Source of the DNA: Methylobacterium sp. J-067
Lineage (GTDB): Bacteria; Pseudomonadota; Alphaproteobacteria; Rhizobiales; Beijerinckiaceae
Direction: 5' to 3'
NCBI RefSeq assembly: GCF_022829465.1
Contig: NZ_JAKSXZ010000143.1
Span: forward strand, 1-64,000
DNA length: 64,000 nt
The notes under the pieces were generated by a model. The model searched no databases. It was given only the letters and a program-made list of their open reading frames with translations, and was not told the DNA's origin. Both the position numbers and the translations under genes were made by a program. Of this stretch, positions 1-8,533 are shown one piece after another. The stretch's first letter is position 1, and every line of letters begins with the position of its first letter.

Positions 1-8
1 CGCCACGT

Positions 9-134
9 TCAGGCCGCCCGCGCGGCGACGACGACGATCTCGACGAGGTATTCCGGCGCGGCGAGCTTCGCCTCGACGGTGGCGCGGGTCGGTGGGTTCT
101 CCTTCGACACCCAGGCGTCCCAGGCGGCGTTCAT
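9..134 (-). pseudogene. RidA-family 3' fragment
   Basis: The minus strand encodes about 41 residues matching the C-terminal end of Rid/YjgF-family enamine deaminases: a MNAAWDAWV start-like segment, then PPTRATVEAKLA and a VEIVVVAA tail before the stop. A complete RidA is about 115-130 residues, so roughly two thirds is missing. Homology stops near position 134, where plus-strand sequence of an unrelated transporter gene begins, so this is a deletion or recombination remnant, not a small gene. The open frame continues beyond the junction but that extension is foreign sequence. Confidence 0.6.
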
Positions 135-137
135 CTC

Positions 138-270
138 GGCGCCTGCCTCGCGGCGTCGCTCGGCACCGCCCTGTTCGCCGGCGCCGCGCGTCCGGCGCAC
201 GAGAAGGTCGTCAACATCTACAATTGGTCGGACTATACCGACCCGCAGGTGCTCGATGCCTTCACCCGGT
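138..270 (+). pseudogene. Polyamine ABC transporter binding protein, 5' fragment
   Basis: In the frame beginning at 138, the translation is a hydrophobic signal-peptide-like stretch ending in an Ala-rich cleavage region, followed by the segment KVVNIYNWSDYTDPQVLDAF. This matches the mature N-terminus of spermidine/putrescine periplasmic binding proteins (PotD/PotF family). The start codon and basic n-region are absent, lost at the junction with the ridA remnant. The downstream side is cut at about 270, where an IS3 transposase fragment takes over. Only about 44 codons of an expected 350 remain. Confidence 0.6.
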
Positions 271-508
271 CTGAACGCCTCGTGGTTCCTGTCGCTGACC
301 GATGCCCGTGAGCGCATCGAGGACTGGAGGTGCCACTCTAACGAAGACCGACCTCATACGGCCTTGGGCGGCTTGACGCCCCGAGCCTTCGCCAACCAAG
401 CTGTCACAGCCCGAGAACTTGCATAGGCCGTCCACCACAAACGGGGTCAACTCCAAACATGGCTCAAAGCCATAACTCAGGGAGGACCACTTTCCAGGGG
501 GCAGGCCA
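271..508 (+). mobile_element. IS3-family element, right-end remnant
   Basis: Codons from 271 to 426 encode the C-terminal end of an IS3-family OrfB integrase, recognisable by LNASWF, then DARERIEDW, then a NEDRPHTALGGLTP segment, the usual end of IS407-type transposases. A short tail follows to about 508, ending in GGGGGCAGGCCA, which looks like the element's right terminal repeat. The left end and most of the transposase are gone. It abuts the polyamine-binding-protein fragment directly, so this IS probably mediated the deletion. It is unrelated to the complete copy at 5.9 kb. Confidence 0.6.
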
Positions 509-857
509 GACAGGCCTTGTCCTTCCGAAAGAGCATTATCTCCGGGGATTGGCCCGGGAATGGACCTCAGCGCACCGGAGTGGATAACTCGATAGTTGCA
601 GAGAAGGGCACATTCGAAGCTCCCTGTTCGAGCATCAAGCTGGCCGCCGTCCGAGACATTAATCAGGGGTAGCCGGCCACCTAATGGCTGCTTTTAGAAA
701 TGGCTGAGGGCTGCTCACACGGCCGGGTTGGGTCAGTAGCGGGACGACCGCTCAGGATGGCTTATTCTTGGTATGCCGTTGAGCAGCCATGCGTTGGAGT
801 TGACGTCGCAATCGCATTTTCAGGGTCGGGGATACCGATGAGGGTGCCGGGTCATTC
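509..857. other. Gene-free stretch
   Basis: Between the IS remnant and the AraC gene stop I see no coding region, repeat or RNA gene that I can support. An open frame overlapping its right part is antisense to the AraC gene and has no recognisable sequence. Confidence 0.4.
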
Positions 858-1860
858 ACCTCGAAAGGGCAGCTTGGCGGCGCGTTTCGGTGGGCGAATT
901 GCCATACTCGCGGCGGTAACGCTGCGAGAAGTCGCTAAGATGCACGAAACCGTGTTGCCGCGCGATGTCGGCGATCGACCAATCCGCCTTCGCACTCGAG
1001 ATCAAATCGTCGTGCGCCCGTGATAGACGACGCTCGATGATAAACTGAATGGGTGTGCGGCCCAGCTCTTGCTTGAACTTGCTTTGAAGCGAGCGAACAC
1101 TGGTTCCGGCTGCCGCCGCAATGTCAGCGAGGGTCAGGGATGTCGATAGGTTTGCCACGATGTAGTCGATAGCGAACCGAAGATGCCGGGAGTGCAAATC
1201 ATGCGGCGTCGACACGGTCGCGGCGACCTGCTTCGGCCAGGCGGATAGCAACTGATAGCTGACAATTTCCTGCAGCAGGGGCAGCATCAGGTCGGCGTGC
1301 CCTTCGGGATTCGGCAGGCGCCTTTGAACCAGCCGAATCGTGCCGAAGAGAGCCCCCATCCCGGGCGCGCCCATATCGGCGATTGGCTGGAGGGCGGGCA
1401 AACTGTGTTGGTCTTGCCCGGTCAGAGCGGCCTGCGCGGCCGCGAGTGCGTCGATGCCGAGGGTGGCACTGACAGTCCTGATCTCACACGAGGCGCGAAC
1501 CTCGGATAGGTCTTCGAACCCCGTCAGGGCGGCAATAGACGGGGTCGCGATCACTTCGCCATGCCGAAGGCGATAGACGATACGGCCAGACATGACGAAC
1601 CGAAGTGTCAGGAGGCCTGCGGCGAATTTCGGCTTGCTGACAAAACCGCTCGCCGATGACGTCTCCCAGAAGCTCAAGGCAGCGTTTTGACTACCCGAAA
1701 TCTCGATATCCGGCTCGATTGACCGATCGGTGTCGATGTATACCGCAATTCCACCTGTATCATTGAAATTATTGATCTGGCCGCGTGGAGAAATGGCGAT
1801 AGAAAGGCGTGGCTGTGGACGCCAGATATTTTGACTTACATGCAGCTGATCAAGGGGCAT
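856..1860 (-). CDS. AraC-family transcriptional regulator
   Basis: This encodes an AraC/XylS activator-type regulator of about 334 residues from the ATG at 1860; an in-frame upstream start at 1908 would add 16 residues, and neither has a convincing ribosome site. The N-terminal 200 residues look like the AraC-binding-like ligand/dimerisation domain (AraC_binding_2 type). The C-terminal 100 residues hold two helix-turn-helix motifs: SLTLADIAAAAGTSVRSLQ and WSIADIARQHGFVHLSDFSQ, followed by the conserved YRREYGNSPTETRR end. It is transcribed away from the chemoreceptor gene across an AT-rich gap. No target can be assigned from context. Confidence 0.85.
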   Translation of the reverse strand: MPLDQLHVSQNIWRPQPRLSIAISPRGQINNFNDTGGIAVYIDTDRSIEPDIEISGSQNAALSFWETSSASGFVSKPKFAAGLLTLRFVMSGRIVYRLRHGEVIATPSIAALTGFEDLSEVRASCEIRTVSATLGIDALAAAQAALTGQDQHSLPALQPIADMGAPGMGALFGTIRLVQRRLPNPEGHADLMLPLLQEIVSYQLLSAWPKQVAATVSTPHDLHSRHLRFAIDYIVANLSTSLTLADIAAAAGTSVRSLQSKFKQELGRTPIQFIIERRLSRAHDDLISSAKADWSIADIARQHGFVHLSDFSQRYRREYGNSPTETRRQAALSR

Positions 1861-1908
1861 TGTTAAATGTCGAACTATAAGGAGAAACCGGAGCGCGCCG
1901 GATCGCAC

Positions 1909-2129
1909 TGAGTTAACCTGAGCTTAGCGGATAAGAGACCTCAGAATCAAATTTTCGCGGGGCGATATGGGGTTCATGCCGATTATGTAATAATTGCGCA
2001 TGCGCTGTAATTATTGCGAATATTATAATTTAACTAAATTTTATCAATATATAAGCGACAAGTTCGCTACAAGAGATTCCAAGAAGCTGAAAAACAGTTT
2101 TCGCTCTTCACCGATATAGAGGCGCTTCC
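1909..2129. promoter_or_regulatory. AT-rich divergent promoter region
   Basis: The gap between the AraC gene and the chemoreceptor gene is strikingly AT-rich from about 1985 to 2060 in an otherwise GC-rich window. Both genes point outward, so it should contain both promoters and possibly the AraC-family operator. I could not define unambiguous -35/-10 boxes or a clear inverted repeat. Confidence 0.45.
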
Positions 2130-3608
2130 ATGTTCAACCTTCGCTTTGGGCGCGACTTCCGCTACCTAGAGACACTCGCTGATGCGCAGGCCCTTGCTGA
2201 GTTCGGCGTGGATGGACTGTTCCTGACGGCCAACGGTCCCTTCCTTGCGCTCCTCGGCTATGTCGCCGGCGAACTGGATGGATGCCCTCACGGCGTCCTG
2301 TGCCCGAGGACCCCTGTCGGCGAAGCAGCTGATCAGCGCCTGTGGGATACGTTGCGGTCGGGGAGACCGTGCAGCGGCGAATTCAAGCGTGTCGCCAAAG
2401 GCGGTCGCGAGGTTTGGATCCAGGCGACCTACGTTCCGGTCGCCCATCGCTCCGGTCGTTTGGAGAGGGTCGTCCAGGTCGCGACCGATATCACGGCCCT
2501 GAAGCAACAGGCCCTGGATTTGGACGGTCAGGTGACGGCGCTCCATCGCTCGCAGGCGGTGATCTCGTTCGACCTGTCCGGGACCATCCTCGATGCGAAT
2601 GACAGTTTTCTGGATTTGATGGGTTATCGGCTGGCGGAGGTACAGGGCAAGCATCACCGCCTATTCGTAGATGCGGCCGAGCAGGCCGACGAGGCCTATG
2701 CCGACTTTTGGGAAAGGCTTGGGCGCGGAGAATTCGTGTCCGATGCGTTCCGCCGCGTCGCCAAGGGCGGTCGCGATGTCTGGATCCAGGGGTCCTACAA
2801 CCCGATCCTCGACGTGGACGGCCGTGTGCTCAAGGTCGTGAAGTTCGCCACCGACATCACGGCGCAGGTTCGGGAACAACAGCGGCGTGTCGACGCGCAG
2901 AGAGTGATCGGGACGGATCTCGATGCGATCGGGGCTGCGGTCGAGGATGTCACGCAGCAGACCGCAGCCGCAGTCGACACCGCCCGCAAGGTCTCGCAAG
3001 AAATCCAGTCCGTCGCATCCGGAGCGGAGGAGCTGTCCGCGTCCGTCGGTGAAATCAGCCAGCAGGTCACTCACGCGGCGCGTATGGCCGGTGAAGCCGT
3101 GACCGAGGCCCAGCGCACGGGAGGAATCGTCCAAGGCCTGAGCGGACAGGCTGCCCAAATCGGCGAAGTGGTGACGATGATTCAGGGCATCGCCGCACAG
3201 ACCAACCTCCTCGCGCTCAATGCGACCATTGAGGCGGCCCGCGCCGGCGCTGCCGGAAAGGGCTTCGCAGTCGTCGCCTCGGAGGTCAAAGCCCTCGCCG
3301 AGCAGACGGCCCGCGCGACCAGCCAGATTCGTGAGCAGATTGTGGCGACTCAGGGGGCCACGCGCGAGGCCGTCGATGCCATAAGTTCGATCCAGGCGAC
3401 GATACAGTCGCTGGACCATGTCTCGGCGGCGATCGCGGCCGCTGTGGAAGAGCAGTCCGCCGTGACCCGGGAAATATCGGGGAGCATGCAGATGGCCGCT
3501 CAGGGCGTGGCTGCGATTGCGACCGGGATGAACACCATCGCGCGCACGAGCGAGACGGTCGATGCCGCCACGCGCCAGGTGCGTGATGTCGCCCGCGCGG
3601 TGCGATGA
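2130..3608 (+). CDS. Soluble PAS-PAS methyl-accepting chemotaxis protein
   Basis: This is a 492-residue chemoreceptor without transmembrane helices. Two consecutive PAS domains occupy about residues 15-130 and 135-255; each ends in the same VWIQ...YNP/VP...VVKFATDIT pattern typical of PAS-PAC units that bind haem or flavin in related receptors. Residues 290-490 form the signalling coiled coil, with the hairpin tip containing IAAQTNLLALNATIEAARAG. There is no C-terminal NWETF-type pentapeptide. An AGAGG-like site lies 8 nt before the ATG. It is the same length as the receptor at 49359-50837 and close in sequence. Cytoplasmic sensing of redox or oxygen is an inference from the family. Confidence 0.92.
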   Translation: MFNLRFGRDFRYLETLADAQALAEFGVDGLFLTANGPFLALLGYVAGELDGCPHGVLCPRTPVGEAADQRLWDTLRSGRPCSGEFKRVAKGGREVWIQATYVPVAHRSGRLERVVQVATDITALKQQALDLDGQVTALHRSQAVISFDLSGTILDANDSFLDLMGYRLAEVQGKHHRLFVDAAEQADEAYADFWERLGRGEFVSDAFRRVAKGGRDVWIQGSYNPILDVDGRVLKVVKFATDITAQVREQQRRVDAQRVIGTDLDAIGAAVEDVTQQTAAAVDTARKVSQEIQSVASGAEELSASVGEISQQVTHAARMAGEAVTEAQRTGGIVQGLSGQAAQIGEVVTMIQGIAAQTNLLALNATIEAARAGAAGKGFAVVASEVKALAEQTARATSQIREQIVATQGATREAVDAISSIQATIQSLDHVSAAIAAAVEEQSAVTREISGSMQMAAQGVAAIATGMNTIARTSETVDAATRQVRDVARAVR

Positions 3609-3627
3609 TCCCGGTTGAAGGCGACGG

Positions 3628-3658
3628 TATCGCCCCGAACAAGTACGCGGGGGCGATA
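3628..3658 (+). terminator. Hairpin after chemoreceptor gene
   Basis: TATCGCCCC at 3628-3636 pairs with GGGGCGATA at 3650-3658 just downstream of the chemoreceptor stop. There is no following T-run, so it may be a weak or factor-assisted terminator, or a 3'-end stabilising structure. Confidence 0.4.
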
Positions 3659-3740
3659 GTCGCTCCAATTCATCGAATATTCAATCGAAGCACCTTTTTC
3701 CTAGAAATACTTAGCCCGAACATCGTTCAGTGGACCTGTC

Positions 3741-4775
3741 ATGCTTCTGGTAATGACTGACGATCTTGCCCGGACAAATCGTTTGATACAGGATCTCGAT
3801 GCTGTTGAGCAGATGCAGCTGTGGGATTTCTACGAAGACATCCATTTGTTTTTCAAGCCGCGAACGATCCTGGTCGATGTCGCACACCTCGACTCGGCGG
3901 CCGTGTCTCGCCTGCGCTCTACCTTGAGCGAGGTACGTGGCCCCGAGGTACCGTTGCTGCTCATCACCCTTGCCAATACCGCCCGCGCCGAAGCACTCGC
4001 GCGGGTCATCGGTGCCAGCGAGACGTTTTCAGGCACTGTGCCTCCGAACCAAGGGTGGGAACGTGCCGTTCAAATCTACCATCAGGAGGGAGCGTCGCCG
4101 AGGATACAGGCCCGCCGGCTCGCGGCCGAGGCGCGCCAATTTCTCGTCGAAGCCTTCTTTTCGGGTGACACGATCACGCCCGCTGTTGCGACAACGGGAT
4201 CCGATCTCATCGCGCGAGCCGTCAGGGAGAGCGGCATTCGGCATTGGGTCTTCGCGGTCCAACGTTTCGACAATGCCACCCATCAGCATTGCCTGCTGGT
4301 AGCGGGATTGGCGGCTGCCTTCGCCACGAATCTGGGTTTCGGCACGCTGGAAAGCTATCGACTGACTAAGGCGGCTTTGCTGCATGATGTAGGCAAGACC
4401 CAGATTCCGCTTTCGGTTCTCAACAAACCGAGCTTCCTCACGCCAGCGGAAATGACCGTCATGCGCACTCACGCCATAAAGGGCTATGACATGCTGAAGT
4501 ATGACGACTTTCCGCAGGAAACGCTCGCGGTCGTTCGCTCCCATCACGAGCTATTGGATGGTTCCGGTTATCCCGATGGCCTAAAGGAAGACGAAATTCC
4601 GGATCTCGTGAGGCTTACGACGATCTGCGATATTTTCGGGGCCTTAATTGAGCGCCGCGTTTATAAAGATCCGATGCCGGCCGAGAAGGCCTACGGCATC
4701 CTAGAGCGCATGACAGGCCGCCTGGATATGGATCTTGTCCGTGTCTTCAAGCCTTTGGCGACGGCGATTGCGTGA
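3741..4775 (+). CDS. HD-GYP domain protein with receiver-like N-terminus
   Basis: This 344-residue protein has a Rossmann-like N-terminal segment (residues 1-125) resembling a response-regulator receiver but without a clear acidic pocket, and a C-terminal HD-GYP domain (about 150-340). HD-GYP hallmarks visible are LLHDVGK, the MRTHAIKGYDML helix, and HHELLDGSGYPDG, which carry the metal-binding His/Asp residues of c-di-GMP phosphodiesterases. It follows the chemoreceptor gene by 132 nt on the same strand, suggesting linked motility or c-di-GMP control. Activity is predicted from intact motifs only. A second ATG at 3753 could be the true start. Confidence 0.85.
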   Translation: MLLVMTDDLARTNRLIQDLDAVEQMQLWDFYEDIHLFFKPRTILVDVAHLDSAAVSRLRSTLSEVRGPEVPLLLITLANTARAEALARVIGASETFSGTVPPNQGWERAVQIYHQEGASPRIQARRLAAEARQFLVEAFFSGDTITPAVATTGSDLIARAVRESGIRHWVFAVQRFDNATHQHCLLVAGLAAAFATNLGFGTLESYRLTKAALLHDVGKTQIPLSVLNKPSFLTPAEMTVMRTHAIKGYDMLKYDDFPQETLAVVRSHHELLDGSGYPDGLKEDEIPDLVRLTTICDIFGALIERRVYKDPMPAEKAYGILERMTGRLDMDLVRVFKPLATAIA

Positions 4776-5009
4776 ACGGGGCGAGCAAGCAAGAGGCGCA
4801 TCCGGTCTGAACTGCCGCACGTGTAGCGGCAGGCCGGTGTCGGACCGGAGCTATAGGGTTTTTTGTCGAGTTGCCACTTTCGGAAGTCATGAGCGGAGAT
4901 CCTGACGGCTAGTATGGGCCGGAAGGAAGCCGTCCGCTTTACTCGCCGTACCACTCGTCTGCATGGTTCTAATCGGCCCGTCCTTGTGAAAGGACGAGCC
5001 TTCGTGTCG
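4776..5009. other. Convergent intergenic region
   Basis: This gap separates two converging genes. A hairpin, CGTCCTT at 4979-4985 with AAGGACG at 4990-4996, could end transcription of the minus-strand psiF gene, though no T-run follows. Nothing else is evident. Confidence 0.35.
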
Positions 5010-5246
5010 CTACGCTTTACCGGCCTTGCATGCGCTGCGGAAATGCTTCCGCGCTTTGCCGTGGAGGCCCTTCTGATCTGCCTCGGCCGAACACTCTTTG
5101 GACTTGGCCGTGCGGTCAGCCTTGGGGGCCTTCGCAGAGGTGGCGGAGGAAGCGGCCGGGACTGTTTGGCTCGTGGTGCCCTGGGCGAGGGCCGGACCAG
5201 CGAGCAATGCCAGCGCAAGGGCTGCAGGCAGAAACTTAGGCATCAT
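5010..5246 (-). CDS. PsiF-repeat exported protein
   Basis: This 78-residue protein begins with a signal peptide (PALALALLAGPALAQ) and ends with a single PsiF repeat: KSKECSAEADQKGLHGK followed by ARKHFRSACKA. The family is named from the E. coli phosphate-starvation-inducible PsiF; its molecular role is not established, and it is expected in the periplasm. Two adjacent ATGs start the frame (5246 and 5243), with GGAG a few bases upstream on the minus strand. The gene stands alone, converging with the HD-GYP gene. Confidence 0.8.
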   Translation of the reverse strand: MMPKFLPAALALALLAGPALAQGTTSQTVPAASSATSAKAPKADRTAKSKECSAEADQKGLHGKARKHFRSACKAGKA

Positions 5247-5595
5247 TGCTTCTCCATACTGTGCGCGGCCAGGGCCACCCTAACCAAGGCAAGTAGGCCC
5301 GGCGGGTAGAGATGCGTTCCCTTGTCTGCACAGATCCTCGCGAGGTCGTGACGGCATGATCGTCCGCGCGCCCGACCGGTACGGCGCTCGGATAGGGTTT
5401 AATGTTCCTGGGTTGATGCTGCCGATGGGGCGGCGAGCGGCTGCTTTGGAAAACCGCCTATGGCGGCCGCGAGGCAAGGTCGGATGGATTTCCGCCGGTC
5501 CGCTTTCGAGCCGGCAGACATAGAAGCGGACGTTGCCGCCCTGCCTGCTCACGACTCTGCGCAGACGGTCAAGACGCCTCTGCTATCATGGATAG
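5247..5595. other. Gene-poor stretch upstream of psiF
   Basis: This contains the psiF promoter region and an open frame on the minus strand (5280-5552) with no recognisable domain and a very basic, low-information translation. I do not support it as a gene. Confidence 0.4.
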
Positions 5596-5891
5596 CTAAT
5601 CTTTGTTAAAACTTATAAAAATTCCTGCGAAATCAAATTTTGGGCTCTTGGGACCAAAACCACTGAGACATATTTCGTCATTCTCTTGAGCTCGAAGAAC
5701 AGGATTGCGCTTGATTGAAAGACTATTCGAACCGTCAGCTAAAATCGTCTTCCACTTCTTTTCTTTGATCTTATACTCATGTCGCCATGATGCCTCATTG
5801 AACCTCCCACGCGCGGAAGTTCCATCGTAATAGTAATACAGCGTTTCGCTTTTCAGATAAGAGCAGAATGCTTCTAAAATCTCAGGTTTGA
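5596..5891 (-). pseudogene. Truncated AT-rich unknown gene, 3' part
   Basis: About 98 codons read leftward from the IS boundary at 5891 to the stop at 5596. The protein is rich in Lys, Tyr and Asn, unlike its neighbours, and the DNA is markedly more AT-rich, pointing to foreign origin. I do not recognise the family. The open frame formally extends into the IS end, giving an artificial N-terminus, so the true 5' portion has been lost or displaced. Sequence on the far side of the IS does not continue this gene. Confidence 0.5.
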
Positions 5892-5955
5892 TGATCCGCC
5901 CCCATTGAAGTGGTCCGCCCTTTCGTATGGCTTTTGAGCCTGGAGGACGGACGAC

Positions 5956-6231
5956 ATGGCCAAGCATCCGAAGCCCGAGGAGATCGTCGCCAAGCTACGA
6001 CAGGCGGATGTGCTGATCTCGCAGGGTCAGAGCGTCTCCGACGCGATCCGCGCGATCGGCGTGAGTTCAGTGACGTACTACCGGTGGCGGCGTGAGTTCG
6101 GTGGCCTGAAGAGCGATCAGGTGCGCCGGATGAAGGATCTGGAGACTGAGAACCAGCGGCTGCGCAAGGCGATCGCCGACCTCACGCTCGATAAGCTGAT
6201 CCTGCAGGAGGCGTCCCGGGGAAACTTCTGA
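5956..6231 (+). CDS. IS3-family transposase OrfA
   Basis: This 91-residue protein binds the IS ends. Residues 5-50 form a helix-turn-helix (EEIVAKLRQADVLISQGQSV then the VSSVTYYRWRREFGG recognition helix), and residues 58-85 form a leucine-zipper-like coil (DLETENQRLRKAIADLTLDK). It is intact. Near its end the heptamer GGGAAAC at 6219-6225, in the correct register (G GGA AAC), is a classical -1 slippery site that would fuse OrfA to OrfB to make the active transposase. Confidence 0.9.
   Translation: MAKHPKPEEIVAKLRQADVLISQGQSVSDAIRAIGVSSVTYYRWRREFGGLKSDQVRRMKDLETENQRLRKAIADLTLDKLILQEASRGNF
6219..6225 (+). promoter_or_regulatory. -1 ribosomal frameshift site
   Basis: G GGA AAC lies in the zero frame of orfA three codons before its stop; the OrfB frame is exactly -1 and is open through this site (reading GKLLSPARRR). 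This matches the X XXY YYZ rule for programmed -1 frameshifting used by IS3-family elements. Confidence 0.75.
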
Positions 6232-7136
6232 GCCCCGCGCGCCGACGCGCCTGTGTCGAGCTCATCATCGACGTCCTTCACGTCTCCGAGCGTCGCGCCT
6301 GTCGGGCCCTCGGTCAGCATCGCTCGACACAGCGCAAGGTCCCGCGGGGCCGTGATGACGAAGAAGCACTGACGGCCGACCTCGTGGCGTTGGCCGAACA
6401 GTATGGACGCTATGGCTACCGCAAGATCAGCGCGCTGCTGAAGGCGGCCGGGTGGCTCGTCAACAACAAGCGCGTCGAACGGATCTGGCGGCGTGAGGGC
6501 CTGAAGGTCCCGGTCAAGCAGCCCAAGCGAGGGCGCATCTGGGACAACGACGGCTCCTGCTACCGTCTTCGCCCGGAGTGCCGCAACCACGTCTGGTCGT
6601 ATGACTTCGTCGAGGCCCGCACGCATGACGGACGCAAGTTCCGGATGCTCAACGTCGTCGACGAGTTCACGCACGAATGCCTGGCCATCCGCGTCGCTCG
6701 CAGGCTGAAGGCGATCGACGTGATCGATGTGCTCTCTGATCTGTTCATCCTGCGTGAGGTGCCGGGGCACATTCGTTCGGACAATGGTCCGGAGTTCATC
6801 GCCAAGTCGGTGCAGGCTTGGATCACCGGGGTCGGTGCCAAGACGGCCTACATCACCCCCGGTTCACCGTGGGAGAACGGCTATGTCGAGAGCTTCAACG
6901 CTCGCCTGCGGGACGAACTCCTGAATGGTGAGATCTTCTGAACCCTCAAGGAGGCACAGATCGTGATTGAGAGCTGGAGACGGCACTACAACACCGTTCG
7001 CCCCCATGGGTCACTTGGATACCGCCCGCCAGCCCCGGAGGTGTTCGTGCCAGCCTTCACCGCTTGGCCGGCTGCGCTCGTCCGACCGGCTGCGCCGACC
7101 AAGCTACCCATGGTGGAGCGGCCCACCGCACAATAA
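6222..7136 (+). pseudogene. IS3-family transposase OrfB with internal stop
   Basis: In the -1 frame, OrfB shows the integrase core of IS3 transposases: an HTH_21 region (GRYGYRKISALLKAAGW), the first Asp in WSYDFVEARTHDG, the second Asp in IRSDNGPEF, and the Glu-containing region PGSPWENGYVESFNARLRDE. A TGA at 6939-6941 interrupts it after GEIF; beyond it the same frame continues for 65 codons with the expected ending (TLKEAQIVIESWR, YNTVRPHGSLGYRPPAPE) to TAA at 7134-7136. One substitution, for example TAC to TGA needing two changes or TGG/CGA needing one, explains it. The DDE residues precede the stop. Confidence 0.85.
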
Positions 7137-7170
7137 CTTTGCTCTTGGACCACCTCGTGGGCGCAGATCA

Positions 7171-7269
7171 AGCCAGAACAGGTTCGCCATCGTCACCTCC
7201 AGGCCGCAAACGGCCGCCTGGAATCACAAACTACCAAACACCGCAATGCCTTGGTTCGGTTCACACCCT
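7171..7269 (-). mobile_element. IS5-like element, 5' end fragment
   Basis: On the minus strand, a strong ribosome site (GGAGGTGACG) leads into ATG at 7193 and the codons for MANLFWL, the usual N-terminus of IS5-family transposases, which is then cut by the IS3 end at 7170. Upstream, GGGTGTGAACC near 7268 looks like an IS terminal repeat flanked by CTA(G). Only about 100 bp survive. The identification rests on a short peptide and is tentative. Confidence 0.45.
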
Positions 7270-7482
7270 AGCCCCCGCTGGTGAAATAGGATGCTCCCCC
7301 GCCTCGTGATCGGATCGGGGCGGGGCCGAACGGTCCGGTCCCGCCAACTGCGCATAGGCGTTCGGCTTTTCCGGCGCCATCCACACCGCTCCACCGCGAT
7401 CTCCATAGGCTATTCCCAAGGGGGTTGAGCCTCGACCGCCAGCCTGGTTGTTCTGCCTCTGTTCCAAAGCGGAGGGCTCACG

Positions 7483-7932
7483 GTGGACCGGCTCGGCGAC
7501 TACGCTCGGGGACAGGTGCGGGTCGAATGCCTGACCTGCCGGCGGCTCGGCTGCTACGACGTGCGTAACCTGCACGTCCGGTTCGGGCTGGAAGTCGAGG
7601 TGCTGGACCTCCTGCGGATCCTGAGCGCTTCGTGCCGGCACCAGCAGGCGCCCGGCGCGCCGAAGCTGCGCAAGTACATCGCCGTCTGCCAAGCCAAGAT
7701 CACGATGCCCACGCATCCGACGACGAGCCTGCCGACCCCAGGCGGCATGCCCTACACCGTCGAGACGTGGAACATCGAGGGCGGCGGGATCGAACTTCAC
7801 CTCGCCGAACTGTACCGGCTCGACATGGCAGAGGCGGCATTCGAGGTGGTCTGCAGGCTGTGGCCGGACACCGAAACGACAATCCGGCAGCGGGCGCGGA
7901 TCGTGCGGCGCCGAGAGCGTCCGGGCTCCTAA
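7483..7932 (+). CDS. Conserved-type hypothetical protein, putative zinc ribbon
   Basis: This is a 149-residue protein from a GTG start. I do not recognise a named family. Residues 12-60 have a CLTCRRLGCYDVRNL segment, an FG-V-DLL-ILS helix and further Cys residues (SASCRHQQ, IAVCQAK), a pattern suggestive of a small zinc-binding module. The C-terminal third contains ELHLAELYRLDMAEAAFEV and ends in basic residues. It converges with the gene at 7936 with 3 bp between stops. The function is unknown. Confidence 0.6.
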   Translation: MDRLGDYARGQVRVECLTCRRLGCYDVRNLHVRFGLEVEVLDLLRILSASCRHQQAPGAPKLRKYIAVCQAKITMPTHPTTSLPTPGGMPYTVETWNIEGGGIELHLAELYRLDMAEAAFEVVCRLWPDTETTIRQRARIVRRRERPGS

Positions 7933-7935
7933 GCC

Positions 7936-8262
7936 TCAGTCAAAGGACGCCTCTGCCGCCCCGACGACCATCGCCTCTTTCACGATCGTAAGCGACCGCA
8001 GGATCGCAAATCCGGTCGACTCCGCATCCGCTTCACCCTCGGCGGAGTCGGGAAAGATGGCCACGGACTCGGCGTTCTCGCCGCCCTCACCCCCGACGAT
8101 CAGCTGCAGCGTCATGCCGACCTTTTCATCTTCGGCGCGGATCAGCGCCACGAAGTGGCCGACAGCGGTCCCGTAGACCCGAAGCGGGCTGAAGGCGTCC
8201 ACGGTCTCGGGAGGCGCTTCGGCCTCTAAGCGGCGGAAAGTCGGGCGAATCACGTTGTCCAT
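7936..8262 (-). CDS. Hypothetical protein
   Basis: This 108-residue acidic protein begins MDNVIRPTFRRL and has a beta-rich middle (LRVYGTAVGHFVALIRAEDE, VGMTLQLIVGGEGG) and a helical C-terminus (FAILRSLTIVKEAMVVGAAE). There is no signal peptide or transmembrane segment. The composition and codon use fit the host genome, which supports it as a real gene. I do not recognise the family, and the convergent neighbour gives no functional hint. Confidence 0.6.
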   Translation of the reverse strand: MDNVIRPTFRRLEAEAPPETVDAFSPLRVYGTAVGHFVALIRAEDEKVGMTLQLIVGGEGGENAESVAIFPDSAEGEADAESTGFAILRSLTIVKEAMVVGAAEASFD

Positions 8263-8533
8263 GCCCGACGATACCGCCTCAAGCCGAGCTTAGCTGTGTG
8301 CTGCTCGCAACTGTGCAATCAAATATCGCATAGCGAGCTGAGTGACCTGCAAAAATAGGATTGCTTCGGGGGAAATACTTCACGCCCTAATTGACTAGCG
8401 GCCCAACTAACGCAACCTCAGAGCGAACCGCGTGGTGCGAGACGATGGTCCTCGACACCGCCTGATTAGCCAAGACTCGATTGTGCGCTAAGTGGTTATC
8501 GAGCCCGCCGCGAACGGGCGGGGAGGACGATCC

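Larger units (their letters stand above)
5892..7170 (+). mobile_element. IS3-family insertion sequence, about 1.28 kb
   Basis: The element is bounded by imperfect inverted repeats: the left end starts TGATCCGCCCCCA at 5892, and the right end, read on the opposite strand from 7170, starts TGATCTGCGCCCA; both continue into GTGGTCC. Inside are orfA and orfB arranged for a -1 frameshift. The flanks (..TTTGA on the left, AGCCA.. on the right) show no target duplication, so the copy either suffered a later rearrangement or inserted at a pre-existing junction. orfB carries an in-frame stop, so this copy is probably not autonomous. Confidence 0.88.

Noticed and set aside
5280..5552. Minus-strand 90-residue open frame
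   Set aside because: It has no domain, signal or ribosome site, and the composition looks like a chance GC-rich frame.
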